In this document: positions 42,293 to 51,073 of the stretch, piece by piece
How the letters are laid out: every line of letters begins with the position of its first letter
Position numbering within the stretch: position 1 is the first letter of the stretch
From: Maribacter dokdonensis DSW-8
Lineage (GTDB): Bacteria; Bacteroidota; Bacteroidia; Flavobacteriales; Flavobacteriaceae
Assembly (NCBI RefSeq): GCF_001447995.1
Contig: NZ_LDPE01000001.1
Coordinates: forward strand, 1,612,001 to 1,676,000
Direction: 5' to 3'
DNA: 64,000 nucleotides
Made by a program: the position numbers and the translations under genes
Notes under the pieces: generated by a model
What the model was told of the DNA's origin: nothing
What the model saw: only the letters and a program-made list of their open reading frames with translations
Databases searched by the model: none

Positions 42293-43531
42293 ATGATGTT
42301 ATTTTTATCCAATTTCAAAAGTACAGTTTTATTATGGTTTTTGGTATTGGCTACTTGCGGAAACGATTCCGAAAATGTAGCCGAGCGCACGCAAAGCCAA
42401 ACCGAGCCACAAATAGTACAAGAGAAAAAAGAAATAGTTGTAGCCGCTAACTGTACGGAAGCCTATCTACCAATTTTAAAAGGAAAAAAAATAGCCGTTG
42501 TCGCCAACCAGACCAGTGTCATTTTTAAACCTGAAGGTCACACCCATTTGGTTGATAGCCTACTATCTTTAGGTGTGGACATCAAACACGTTTTTGCCCC
42601 AGAACACGGATTTAGGGGGAATTTTGATGCCGGTGAACACGTGAACAATAGTAAAGACATAAAGACAGGGCTAGAACTGATATCCTTACATGGAAAAAAT
42701 AGAAAACCAAACCAGGATCAATTAGAGGGTTTAGACTTAGTGCTGTTCGATATACAAGATGTGGGCGTTCGTTTTTACACTTATATTTCTACCATGCAAT
42801 TAGTGATGGAGGCTTGTGCAGAAAAAGGTATTCCCGTTTTGGTATTGGATAGACCAAACCCGAACGCACATTATGTAGATGGCCCAACGATGGAAGCAGA
42901 ACACACTTCTTTTCTTGGCATGACACAAATACCTTTGGTGTATGGTATGACCATTGGTGAATATGCAAATATGATCAATGAAGAAATGTGGCTTGAAGGA
43001 AATAAAAAAGTAAATCTAACTGTAATTCCTCTTGAAAACTGGGCGCATGACATGTTCTACAGTTTACCAATTAGACCTTCGCCAAACTTGCCTAACGATA
43101 CTTCAATTACCCTATACCCAAGTTTAGGAATGTTTGAAGGCACCAATATCAATTCCGGGCGTGGAACGGAGTTTCAGTTTCAACGTTATGGAGCGTCATT
43201 TTTAGATTCAAAAATGTATGATTTCACCTATACTCCCAAACCAAATTTTGGTTCTAAATACCCAAAGGAAGAGGGAAAACTTTGTTATGGCAAAGATTTA
43301 TCGAGAACCGAACGAATGAACCAAGTAACGATGGATTTTATTATTGACGCCTATACCAATACCTTGGACAAAAGTAAATTCTTTTTAACGAGCGGATTTA
43401 CCAAACACGCAGGCAACAATAGACTTCAAAAACAAATTGAAGCCGGTGCTACCAATGCCGAAATTAAAGCGACTTGGCAAAAAGACATTGAAAAGTTTAA
43501 AAAAATAAGGGCAAAATATCTACTTTACTAA
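42293..43531 (+). CDS. namZ: Exo-beta-N-acetylmuramidase NamZ (DUF1343 family), lipoprotein
   Basis: A 412-residue exported protein with a lipoprotein signal (LLWFLVLATC near residue 22). DUF1343 motifs are IAVVANQTSVIF, FAPEHGFRGNFDAGEHV, DLVLFDIQDVGVRFYTYISTM (core DIQDVGVRFYTYIST), VLDRPNPN and FEGTNINSGRGTEFQFQRYG (core EGTNINSGRGTE). Characterised members remove N-acetylmuramic acid from peptidoglycan fragments, so this one probably takes part in cell-wall recycling in the periplasm. The start has zero spacing from the divergent LolC-like gene, so its promoter must lie inside that gene. The 3' end overlaps the convergent hydroxylase gene by 12 bases. Confidence 0.88.
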   Translation: MMLFLSNFKSTVLLWFLVLATCGNDSENVAERTQSQTEPQIVQEKKEIVVAANCTEAYLPILKGKKIAVVANQTSVIFKPEGHTHLVDSLLSLGVDIKHVFAPEHGFRGNFDAGEHVNNSKDIKTGLELISLHGKNRKPNQDQLEGLDLVLFDIQDVGVRFYTYISTMQLVMEACAEKGIPVLVLDRPNPNAHYVDGPTMEAEHTSFLGMTQIPLVYGMTIGEYANMINEEMWLEGNKKVNLTVIPLENWAHDMFYSLPIRPSPNLPNDTSITLYPSLGMFEGTNINSGRGTEFQFQRYGASFLDSKMYDFTYTPKPNFGSKYPKEEGKLCYGKDLSRTERMNQVTMDFIIDAYTNTLDKSKFFLTSGFTKHAGNNRLQKQIEAGATNAEIKATWQKDIEKFKKIRAKYLLY

Positions 43532-44392
43532 AGGCTGTTCATTTACAACGTCTGCTAGGTTACTACCATCTGTGGTAGGTTTTCTATACCCAACAAAAGG
43601 ATACTTTAGCAATGGTCCAATTTTACCATTGGCAACCTCATCAGGAAAAGTGTCAACGCCGTAGATAATTTTCTCTCGATCTAAATGCATGTACGTACCG
43701 AACAAACGATCCCACCAAGAAAAAATATTACCGTAATTAGAATCTGTATATGGTAACACGTAGTGGTGATGTACTTTATGCATATCTGGCGAAATCAACA
43801 CCCAGCTAATTGCTTTGTCCACACTTTTTGGCAATTTTATGTTCGCATGGTTAAATTGCGACAATACTACAGATAAACTTTGGTACAACATTATAATCCC
43901 TATAGGCGCACCAACGATAAAAACCCCAACAAGGGTAAACATATACCTGATCAAACTTTCTAAAGGGTGATGTCTATTTGCTGTAGTAGTATCCACATTA
44001 TGATCTGTATGATGCACCAAATGAACCATCCACAACGGTTTTACACGGTGCTCTACCAAGTGCGCCAAATATGCCCCTATAAGGTCAAGCAAGGCAACAC
44101 CTAAAAACACATACGCCCATAATGGCATTTCTGGCAACCAATTAATGATACCGAATTCATTGGCAACCGCCCAGTCAGACGTTTTCAAAAGAAAGAATGC
44201 CAACGGAAAGTTTACGATTATGGTGGTCAAGGTAAAAAAGAAATTGGGTACGGAATGTTTCCACTTATTATAAGCACCATTGAATAAGGGGACAATACCT
44301 TCCAGTATCCAGAAAAAAGTAATACCACCCACCAAAATTAAAGAGCGGTGTGCAGCAGGTATCGATTCAAAATAGGTTATTAATTGTTCCAT
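43520..44392 (-). CDS. Sterol desaturase/fatty acid hydroxylase-family membrane enzyme
   Basis: A 290-residue integral membrane di-iron enzyme. Histidine boxes are HLVEHR, MVHLVHHTDHN (HxxHH), ANRHHPLE and DMHKVHHHYVLPYTDSNYG (HxxHH). Hydrophobic segments precede and separate the boxes. Members hydroxylate or desaturate lipid chains or carotenoids; the closest Bacteroidota homologues act on unknown lipids. The gene stands alone, with a 200-bp gap before the next gene. Confidence 0.88.
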   Translation of the reverse strand: MEQLITYFESIPAAHRSLILVGGITFFWILEGIVPLFNGAYNKWKHSVPNFFFTLTTIIVNFPLAFFLLKTSDWAVANEFGIINWLPEMPLWAYVFLGVALLDLIGAYLAHLVEHRVKPLWMVHLVHHTDHNVDTTTANRHHPLESLIRYMFTLVGVFIVGAPIGIIMLYQSLSVVLSQFNHANIKLPKSVDKAISWVLISPDMHKVHHHYVLPYTDSNYGNIFSWWDRLFGTYMHLDREKIIYGVDTFPDEVANGKIGPLLKYPFVGYRKPTTDGSNLADVVNEQPLVK

Positions 44393-44553
44393 TAAATAAG
44401 TAAGTAGTTAAATTATAAACTGCAGAAATCAACCTGTAACTCAATTATAGTATCATCAGTAAAATATTCAAATTCTAATGATTTTGCAATTAATTACGTA
44501 ATATAATAAAGTTTTATTGATTTAACCCGCTACAAATACAGGATACGTATACC

Positions 44554-44577
44554 ATGTCATCCTTGAATTAATGACAT
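44554..44577. other. Short inverted repeat
   Basis: ATGTCAT (44554-44560) pairs perfectly with ATGACAT (44571-44577) around a 10-base loop, 16 bases after the minus-strand stop at 44593. There is no T-run on either strand, so it is not a typical terminator. Confidence 0.3.
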
Positions 44578-44592
44578 TAAAAAATTAGAATT

Positions 44593-45096
44593 TTACAACA
44601 GGGTAAACTTTATTGGGTCCATTACCCGCCAAGTATCTTGTATTTTATATGACTTTTTTAAAACGATCAGAAACTTCTTATCGTTACTTGAACATTCCAT
44701 AGTAATACTTCCTCTTTCAATAGGTACGTTATGGTCAGGGTTACTTTTATAACTTACTTTTTCTAAAAATATATCTTTCCACAATACCCCGAAAGAGTTT
44801 CCTCTTTTACTAATGTATTTAAAATTCTCGATAGCTTTAATCTCAAAGCTTGAAATTATGGTATCTACTGAAGGAATATTTTCATTAGGTTGAGCATTTT
44901 TGACCATTGTAATCAAATATTCCACTTCGTTTTTAGTAGGTAAGATTTTTAAAAATTCTTTTTCACTCTGAGTTTTCAGGGCATTAAAAACAGAATTTAC
45001 AAGCTCAGTATTTCTAAAATTTTCTTGTGCAACGGAAGTATAGGTTGCCAATAAGGAAATCATCAATAAAGAAAAATAAAGGGTACGTTTCATCAA
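44593..45096 (-). CDS. Secreted protein of unknown function (167 aa)
   Basis: A 167-residue protein with a signal peptide ending near SVAQE (residue 24). The mature part is mixed helix and strand (TELVNSVFNALKTQSEKEFLKILP ... VLKKSYKIQDTWRVMDPIKFTLL, parts ILPTKNEVEYLITM and QDTWRVMD). The pattern of a helical N-terminus and C-terminal strands is like the NTF2-fold lipocalin-sized proteins common in Flavobacteriaceae, but there is no diagnostic motif. Single-gene unit. Confidence 0.6.
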   Translation of the reverse strand: MMKRTLYFSLLMISLLATYTSVAQENFRNTELVNSVFNALKTQSEKEFLKILPTKNEVEYLITMVKNAQPNENIPSVDTIISSFEIKAIENFKYISKRGNSFGVLWKDIFLEKVSYKSNPDHNVPIERGSITMECSSNDKKFLIVLKKSYKIQDTWRVMDPIKFTLL

Positions 45097-45144
45097 TAAA
45101 GTTTTGGTTGAATAGTATATCTGAGGTAAATAAAAAACTATTAG

Positions 45145-45867
45145 CTAATCTAATTCAAAAACAACATTTCTTTCGGTATTTGTCTTATACCTGATTTTGG
45201 GAGCAATCTCTAAACTAGCACCATAGCGATAATTTTTACTATTTGGGTTTAGCATATAATCAAGTTGATGTTCAATCATTTTTTCAAACGGGACTAGGAA
45301 GTCCGCCGTTTCACATTGCTCAATCGTTCCTTTATTCAACAAGTTTAAAACGGTATAGACCGATTCTATGGTGCTAAGACAAAGTGCTTCTGGTTGTTGT
45401 TTGATGATGAATTTTGATGCTATGCTATTATCAAAACTAACCCTATTTAACTTTTGCAAGTTCTTACTCAATTTAAGCATCTTTCTGGCACAGGGCCAGG
45501 TACCATCGAGAATGAAGATATTTGCACCTTTGCCTATAAAATTATGCATTTCAGCACTACTTCTTTGAGATAGGTTAAAACTGTTTTTACCCGGGTAAAG
45601 TAAAAATGAATTTTCATTACTGTCCAGTAATTCATTTACACGAGTATTATCACTAAAATCTACGCCCACTATTATTTCAGAATTTTCAAGTTGAAGATTC
45701 GTCATGTAGCCTGTACCGTTCCTTTCCTTTTTATACTCCTTAGGGTGCATTAAAATAATGAAACGTGTTTTAGTTTTTACGGCACTAATATGTTCACAAA
45801 TACAGGTACTTGAAGGTCTCATGCATTGGTAACATTTTACTCTTGGATTATTTATATCAACTAGCAA
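45145..45867 (-). CDS. DTW-domain protein, putative tRNA-uridine aminocarboxypropyltransferase
   Basis: A 240-residue cytosolic protein. An N-terminal zinc-type cysteine cluster (CYQCMRPSSTCIC) is followed by the DTW motif (FILDGTWPCARKMLK, about residue 118), here DGTW. The SAM-dependent family (TapT/TuaA-like) adds 3-amino-3-carboxypropyl to tRNA uridines (acp3U). Length and motif order agree with the family. It lies 25 bases after the YkgJ-like gene and may be co-transcribed with it. Confidence 0.88.
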   Translation of the reverse strand: MLVDINNPRVKCYQCMRPSSTCICEHISAVKTKTRFIILMHPKEYKKERNGTGYMTNLQLENSEIIVGVDFSDNTRVNELLDSNENSFLLYPGKNSFNLSQRSSAEMHNFIGKGANIFILDGTWPCARKMLKLSKNLQKLNRVSFDNSIASKFIIKQQPEALCLSTIESVYTVLNLLNKGTIEQCETADFLVPFEKMIEHQLDYMLNPNSKNYRYGASLEIAPKIRYKTNTERNVVFELD

Positions 45868-45892
45868 TCTTAATTTATTTTCAATATTCTAC

Positions 45893-46384
45893 TTACTTCA
45901 TCAACTTCTTCATCTCCTCTACAATATTATAAGCAGCAGGACAAATAGCCACATTTTTTAAGGTAAGATTACTAATTTGCTGAAACTTCTTTCTATCCGT
46001 ATGCGGAAATTCTCGACATGCTTTTGGGCGTACATCATAGATAGAACAATAATTATCCGCTCCCAAAAAAGTACATGGTACTTGCTGTAACACATAATCG
46101 TTCTCCTCATCTATTCGCAAATAGCTTTCAATGAACTTCTGTGGTTTCATTCGGAAAGATTTTGAAATTCGTTCCACATCTGCGTTGGTAAACAATGGCC
46201 CTGTAGTTTTACAGCAATTGGCACAGGTTAGGCAATCGGTACGTTCAAACTCCGCCTCATGCAGTTCTTGCATGGTATAGTCCAAATCCTTTGGCGGTTT
46301 TTTCCTTAGTTTGGCAAAGAACTTTTTATTTTCATTATGTTTTTCCCTTGCCTTTTTGGGCAATAGACGTAAAACCTCTTCCAT
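45893..46384 (-). CDS. YkgJ-family cysteine-cluster protein
   Basis: A 163-residue cytosolic protein of the YkgJ/UPF0153 family. Conserved cysteines are in CLTCANCCKTTGPLF (about residue 46) and CTFLGADNYCSIYDVRPKACREFPH (core CSIYDVRPKACREFPH). They bind zinc or an iron-sulfur cluster. Function is unknown; the family is often encoded near RNA or metal-handling genes. Divergent from the methyltransferase gene. Confidence 0.88.
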   Translation of the reverse strand: MEEVLRLLPKKAREKHNENKKFFAKLRKKPPKDLDYTMQELHEAEFERTDCLTCANCCKTTGPLFTNADVERISKSFRMKPQKFIESYLRIDEENDYVLQQVPCTFLGADNYCSIYDVRPKACREFPHTDRKKFQQISNLTLKNVAICPAAYNIVEEMKKLMK

Positions 46385-46459
46385 GTATCAAATTAATTCT
46401 TCAAAACTAGGAAAGTAGTACCAAAAAGCGAGACTTTTGCAGACAGAAATACTAGAATT

Positions 46460-47173
46460 TTGGACAAGGACATTTTAGGAACAGCGCTCTTAGATTATCA
46501 ACAAGGTAATTATTCAGAAGATATCATCACCTATTCTTCGCTTGAAGAAGAAGATATATTACCATTACCCTATATGTTCAGAAATTTTGGGGAAATGCCT
46601 AAAATTGAACAAAAAGCTCTGAAATTATGTAAAGGCAAGGTTCTGGACGTTGGTTGTGGCGCAGGTAGCCACGGTCTATATTTACAGGAAAAAGGTCTAT
46701 TGGTCACTGGTTTAGATGCATCGGAAGGTGCAATATCCGTAAGCAAGCAACGTGGACTTAAAAGCACCGCACATTCAGAACTTTTAAAATACGAAGGAGA
46801 TAAGTACGATACTATTCTCATTTTGATGAATGGCGTTGGTTTAGCAGGTACTTTAAACGGCTTAGAACCCTTTTTCAATAAGTTAAAGTCACTACTTAAT
46901 GAGAACGGACAAATTCTTTTAGACTCCAGCGATATTATCTACATGTTCGAAAATGACGAAGATGGTGGATATTGGATACCCGATAATGTTAATTACTACG
47001 GTGAAGTGAACTTTAGTATGGAATATAAAAACGAAAAAAGCGCTACTTTCCCTTGGCTCTATGTTGATTACAACACGCTACAAAGGGCTGCAAATTATAG
47101 CAATTTAACATGTAATCTTGTAATGGAAGGCGAACATTACGACTATTTAGCAAGATTGACCCATATGAAGTAA
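46460..47173 (+). CDS. SAM-dependent class I methyltransferase
   Basis: A 237-residue protein with the SAM-binding motif I VLDVGCGAGSHGLYLQ (about residue 60), motif II-like LDASEGAISVSK and DTILILMNGVGLAG. The start is taken as TTG at 46460, because the frame back to the in-frame stop at 46394 holds no ATG. The next ATG would be at residue 39, after a conserved-looking lead (LLDYQQGNYSEDIITYSS). The substrate is unknown. Confidence 0.8.
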   Translation: MDKDILGTALLDYQQGNYSEDIITYSSLEEEDILPLPYMFRNFGEMPKIEQKALKLCKGKVLDVGCGAGSHGLYLQEKGLLVTGLDASEGAISVSKQRGLKSTAHSELLKYEGDKYDTILILMNGVGLAGTLNGLEPFFNKLKSLLNENGQILLDSSDIIYMFENDEDGGYWIPDNVNYYGEVNFSMEYKNEKSATFPWLYVDYNTLQRAANYSNLTCNLVMEGEHYDYLARLTHMK

Positions 47174-47217
47174 TAGGTCAACTTTTTTTTCGTTATCCTA
47201 TGCATACATATATTATT

Positions 47218-48129
47218 ATGACCAAATACAAAGGTTTATTGCTGTTAGGTATTCTACTATTTACCTTTTCTTGCTCTAAAAGCTCTTCTGATTCTGAAGA
47301 TGTTAACGCTACAACACAAGTGGATAAGAGCGGTAATCTTTTGGCAACAGGAGATTCTGCCTTTGATATACTTTCAAATGACAATTTTGACAAACTTTTA
47401 ATAGAGATAGCTTACGTAAGTGGTTTCAGACCAACGGAGTCAGCTATGACCCAATTCACCGATTACTTGAAACAGCATACGTTCAAAGAAGATATTGAAT
47501 TGGTTTACAATGAACTATCCAGTCCGTCAGAAGACGAACTTACCCTTCAAGAAATTGCAGATTTAGAAACTTCTAACAGAACCGTATTCAATACGGGCAG
47601 CACTTTGGCAATTTATATTTATTTTGCCGATGCCCCTGCGGAAGGTGATGATCTTGATGGAGGTTTAGTAACCCTAGGTTCGGTATATAGAAACACTTCA
47701 ATGATCATTCATGAGGTAACCGTTAGGGAATTGGCAAGTTTAAGTTCGTCGATCAACGAGAGCGATGTGGAGACAACTACCCTAAACCATGAATTTGGGC
47801 ATTTGTTCGGGTTAGTGGATTTAGGTACTGAAATGGTCAATGACCACCAATCTCAATCTGAAAACGAAGATGGTCAATTAGTGGGTGATAACCATTGTAA
47901 TCAAGAGGGATGCCTTATGCGAGCAGAATTACAATTTGGAGGTTCATCAGGAAAATCTTTATCCTCAAATGCTTTGGCCAAGTATGAGGCCGGTATAACA
48001 TCCGGTTGTACTTTATCTGGAGCCACCGTATTACATCTTTTACAGCAAAACACTGCAAAAGGTGTTGCCACAGTAGGTTTAGACCCAGAATGTTTGTTAG
48101 ATATACAAGCAAATGGCGGTCGCCAATAA
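47218..48129 (+). CDS. Lipoprotein zinc metallopeptidase-like protein (HEFGHxxGLxD)
   Basis: A 303-residue protein with lipobox TFSC (MTKYKGLLLLGILLFTFSC; an upstream ATG at 47200 would add six residues). The metal-binding motif is LNHEFGHLFGLVDLG, the metzincin/archaemetzincin-type HExxHxxGxxD, and a downstream Met occurs in GCLMRAEL (a possible Met-turn). The remainder, including GSVYRNTSMIIHEVTV, is not recognised. It is likely a surface or periplasmic protease with unknown target. Close behind a methyltransferase but probably a separate unit. Confidence 0.75.
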   Translation: MTKYKGLLLLGILLFTFSCSKSSSDSEDVNATTQVDKSGNLLATGDSAFDILSNDNFDKLLIEIAYVSGFRPTESAMTQFTDYLKQHTFKEDIELVYNELSSPSEDELTLQEIADLETSNRTVFNTGSTLAIYIYFADAPAEGDDLDGGLVTLGSVYRNTSMIIHEVTVRELASLSSSINESDVETTTLNHEFGHLFGLVDLGTEMVNDHQSQSENEDGQLVGDNHCNQEGCLMRAELQFGGSSGKSLSSNALAKYEAGITSGCTLSGATVLHLLQQNTAKGVATVGLDPECLLDIQANGGRQ

Positions 48130-48141
48130 GCAAAAAATCAG

Positions 48142-48774
48142 TTAAGGAATATTAAGGTATTTATGGGTCTGTAAAGACACTTTCCATTTAGGATTGTTCA
48201 TTACATAATCTACAATCATTGGAACCACCTTGTCTCTAACACTCCATTCGGGCTGTAAGTACAAAATACAATTTGCATTGGTTTTGGCTGCTTGCTCCTC
48301 GGCAAAAATTAAATCGTGTTTGTTATAGACAATTACTTTAAGCTCATGCGCTTCGTCATAGATACGACCTTCCGGTAATTTATTTTTCTTTGGTGACAGG
48401 CAGATCCAATCCCACTCACCCGATAAGGTATATGCACCCGAAGTTTCAATATGGGTCTTTAGCCCCTTTTCCCTTAAGGCCTTGGTAATGGGGTTCATAT
48501 CCCACATTAATGGCTCTCCTCCGGTAATGACAATGGTATCTGAATATTTGGCAGCATTATCCACAATATGCTCAATGGCCGTAGGCGGATGTGTTTCTGC
48601 ATTCCAGCTTTCTTTCACATCACACCAATGGCAGCCTACATCGCATCCGCCAACACGAATAAAATAAGCTGCAGTTCCCTTATGGAATCCTTCACCCTGT
48701 ATGGTATAAAACTCTTCCATTAAGGGTAAATACACCCCTTTATTCACTTTCTCCAGTACCTCCTCATTTTTCAT
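48142..48774 (-). CDS. queE: 7-carboxy-7-deazaguanine synthase (radical SAM)
   Basis: A 210-residue radical SAM enzyme. The cluster-binding motif is CDVGCHWCD (C-x3-C-x2-C, about residues 44-51), preceded by YTIQGEGFHKGTAAYFIRVGG (core EFYTIQGEGF), followed by VITGGEPLMWD and a C-terminal LYLQPEW. It converts 6-carboxytetrahydropterin to 7-carboxy-7-deazaguanine in queuosine synthesis. Other queuosine genes are not adjacent. A TATCTTTG -7 element (minus strand, 48779-48786) ends only 5 bases before the start codon, implying a leaderless or nearly leaderless mRNA. Confidence 0.93.
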   Translation of the reverse strand: MKNEEVLEKVNKGVYLPLMEEFYTIQGEGFHKGTAAYFIRVGGCDVGCHWCDVKESWNAETHPPTAIEHIVDNAAKYSDTIVITGGEPLMWDMNPITKALREKGLKTHIETSGAYTLSGEWDWICLSPKKNKLPEGRIYDEAHELKVIVYNKHDLIFAEEQAAKTNANCILYLQPEWSVRDKVVPMIVDYVMNNPKWKVSLQTHKYLNIP

Positions 48775-48778
48775 TCGG

Positions 48779-48786
48779 CAAAGATA
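48779..48786 (-). promoter_or_regulatory. TATCTTTG -7 promoter element of queE
   Basis: Perfect match to TAnnTTTG on the minus strand, 5 bases upstream of the queE ATG. No TTTG -33 element is at the expected 19-base distance. Confidence 0.45.
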
Positions 48787-48944
48787 CGCTTTAGTTCACA
48801 ATTTATATAAGAAGAACATGATGGTTAATTCTGCCTTAGACTAGTACTATAGGCGCGTACAATGTTAAAAAGTAGTGATATTTAAGGGTGATGTTGTTTT
48901 TTGGTTTGGTGAAAAATGCCCTATTTTTATCGAAAATATAGAAA

Positions 48945-50450
48945 ATGGCCGGTACCGAAGATTTTTTTGACCATATAGAAAAAGGATATGCCACAAAGGG
49001 CGATTATATAAATATGGGCGCTGCCATGTTAAATGGTGAAGCCGTAAAAAATGCCTTCGTAAAAATACCTTTAAAAACCTTGAATAGGCACGGGCTTATT
49101 GCCGGAGCTACCGGTACAGGAAAAACAAAAACATTACAGGTTTTGGCAGAAAATTTATCTGACAAGGGTATTCCGGTAATGTTGATGGACCTTAAAGGTG
49201 ATTTAAGTGGATTGGCACAACCTAGTCCCGGTCATGCAAAAATAGACGAGCGCCATGAAAAAATAGGCTTCCCTTTTGAGTCCAATAGTTTTCCCGTAGA
49301 AATACTTTCGTTATCAGAGCAAGATGGCGTAAAATTGAGAGCCACAGTTTCCGAATTTGGTCCTGTGCTGTTATCAAGAATACTAGACCTTTCCGAAACG
49401 CAATCTGGTATTGTGTCCGTGGTATTCAAATATTGCGATGACCAAAAAATGCCCCTATTGGACCTAAAAGATTTTAAAAAGGTATTACAATACGCAACGG
49501 GTACTGGCAAAGCAGAATTCACCAAGGAATATGGTAGAATATCCACAAGCTCTACCGGTGCAATTCTTAGAAAAATCATTGAGCTGGAACAGCAAGGTGC
49601 TGAATTGTTCTTTGGTGAAAAATCTTTTGATGTAAACGACCTTACCCGAATAGATGATGAAGGACGAGGCTATATCAATATTTTACGACTGACCGATATT
49701 CAAGATAGACCTAAGCTTTTCTCTACTTTTATGTTGAGCTTACTTGCAGAAATCTACGATACCTTCCCTGAACAAGGTGATAGTGACAAACCAGAATTAA
49801 TTTTGTTCATAGATGAAGCCCACCTTATTTTCAAGGAAGCTTCAAAAGCACTGTTAGATCAAATAGAGAGTATTGTAAAACTAATTCGTTCAAAAGGAAT
49901 AGGTTTATATTTTGTAACCCAAAACCCTACAGATGTACCAAATGATGTCTTATCTCAATTAGGGCTAAAAGTTCAGCATGCGTTAAGAGCGTTTACCGCC
50001 AGGGACAGAAAGGCTATCAAGCTAACGGCAGAGAACTACCCGGAATCTGACCATTACGATACTAAAGAAGTGTTGACTTCCCTTGGTATAGGCGAAGCAT
50101 TAATTTCAGCTTTAGATGAAAAAGGTAGACCTACCCCACTTGCCGCAACCTTACTACGTGCACCAATGAGCCGTATGGATGTTTTAACAAAAAAAGAATT
50201 GGACGAAGTAGTCAACAGCTCTTCATTGGTTAAGAAATACGGTGAAATAATCGATAGGGAAAGTGCCTATGAAATTTTGAACGAAAAAATTGAAACTGCC
50301 GAAAAGTTAGCAGTAAAAGAAAAAAGTAAACCGGCTGCGCGCAAGACCACCAAAAGAGCCAGTACCAGACAGAACCCCGTAATAAAGGTGTTAACCAGCG
50401 CTACGTTTATAAGAGGTGTACTTGGAGTATTAAAAAAAGTGATGAGATAA
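48945..50450 (+). CDS. HerA-like ATPase, DUF853 family
   Basis: A 501-residue cytosolic ATPase. Walker A is GATGTGKTKTL (residues 54-64), Walker B is LILFIDEAHLIF (about 284), with downstream FVTQNPTDVPNDVLSQLG (core YFVTQNPTDVP) typical of DUF853/HerA-type ATPases. The C-terminal 50 residues are lysine- and arginine-rich (KPAARKTTKRASTRQ), suggesting DNA or membrane contact. Role unknown; homologues are linked to DNA processing. The lipoprotein gene begins 3 bases downstream. Confidence 0.9.
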   Translation: MAGTEDFFDHIEKGYATKGDYINMGAAMLNGEAVKNAFVKIPLKTLNRHGLIAGATGTGKTKTLQVLAENLSDKGIPVMLMDLKGDLSGLAQPSPGHAKIDERHEKIGFPFESNSFPVEILSLSEQDGVKLRATVSEFGPVLLSRILDLSETQSGIVSVVFKYCDDQKMPLLDLKDFKKVLQYATGTGKAEFTKEYGRISTSSTGAILRKIIELEQQGAELFFGEKSFDVNDLTRIDDEGRGYINILRLTDIQDRPKLFSTFMLSLLAEIYDTFPEQGDSDKPELILFIDEAHLIFKEASKALLDQIESIVKLIRSKGIGLYFVTQNPTDVPNDVLSQLGLKVQHALRAFTARDRKAIKLTAENYPESDHYDTKEVLTSLGIGEALISALDEKGRPTPLAATLLRAPMSRMDVLTKKELDEVVNSSSLVKKYGEIIDRESAYEILNEKIETAEKLAVKEKSKPAARKTTKRASTRQNPVIKVLTSATFIRGVLGVLKKVMR

Positions 50451-50453
50451 CCT

Positions 50454-51008
50454 ATGAAGTTTAGATATACCCTTATATTGATTATTTGTTGCATACTAGC
50501 AACTAGTTGTGCCGATCAACAGAATAATGATTTTAAAATTACCGGCAACCAAGTTGGCAAATTATCAAAAGAAAGCTTGGCAAGAGATATAGAGTTAATT
50601 TTTGAAAAAGACTCTGTAGTTCAAGATACCGTTAAACTAAATTTTGGCAATGGCGCCAGTAAAATCAAAATCTATGAAAAAGGTGGGGCTTTGCTATTGA
50701 CCTTAACACCTAATAACGATAGTATAGCCACTATACAAAACGTACTTGTTAACGATGAAAGATTTGAAACCGACAAGGGCATCTCTAAAATGAGCACATT
50801 TAAAGAGATTCGCGAAAACTATTCCATAAAAAAGATTATTACTTCTCTTAACAATGTAGTGGTATTGTTAAAAGACAATGACCTTTATTTTACCATAGAT
50901 AAAAAAGAGTTGCCCGAAAGCCTTAGATATAATGCCAATAATAATATTGAGGAAGTACAAATACCTGATAACGCAAAAGTAAAATATATGATGATTGGCT
51001 GGGACTAA
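50454..51008 (+). CDS. Lipoprotein of unknown function (184 aa)
   Basis: A 184-residue lipoprotein (MKFRYTLILIICCILATSC, lipobox ATSC). The mature domain is a beta-rich fold (LIFEKDSVVQDTV, NVVVLLKDNDLYFTIDKKEL) without known motif. It starts 3 bases after the HerA-like ATPase gene and 65 bases before the hydrolase, so it is probably co-transcribed with the ATPase although their functions look unrelated. Confidence 0.75.
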   Translation: MKFRYTLILIICCILATSCADQQNNDFKITGNQVGKLSKESLARDIELIFEKDSVVQDTVKLNFGNGASKIKIYEKGGALLLTLTPNNDSIATIQNVLVNDERFETDKGISKMSTFKEIRENYSIKKIITSLNNVVVLLKDNDLYFTIDKKELPESLRYNANNNIEEVQIPDNAKVKYMMIGWD

Positions 51009-51073
51009 CAGTATACCCTACAAATAAACAGTGATTACCACATCAATACTTACTAATTTCAAAAAACTCATAG

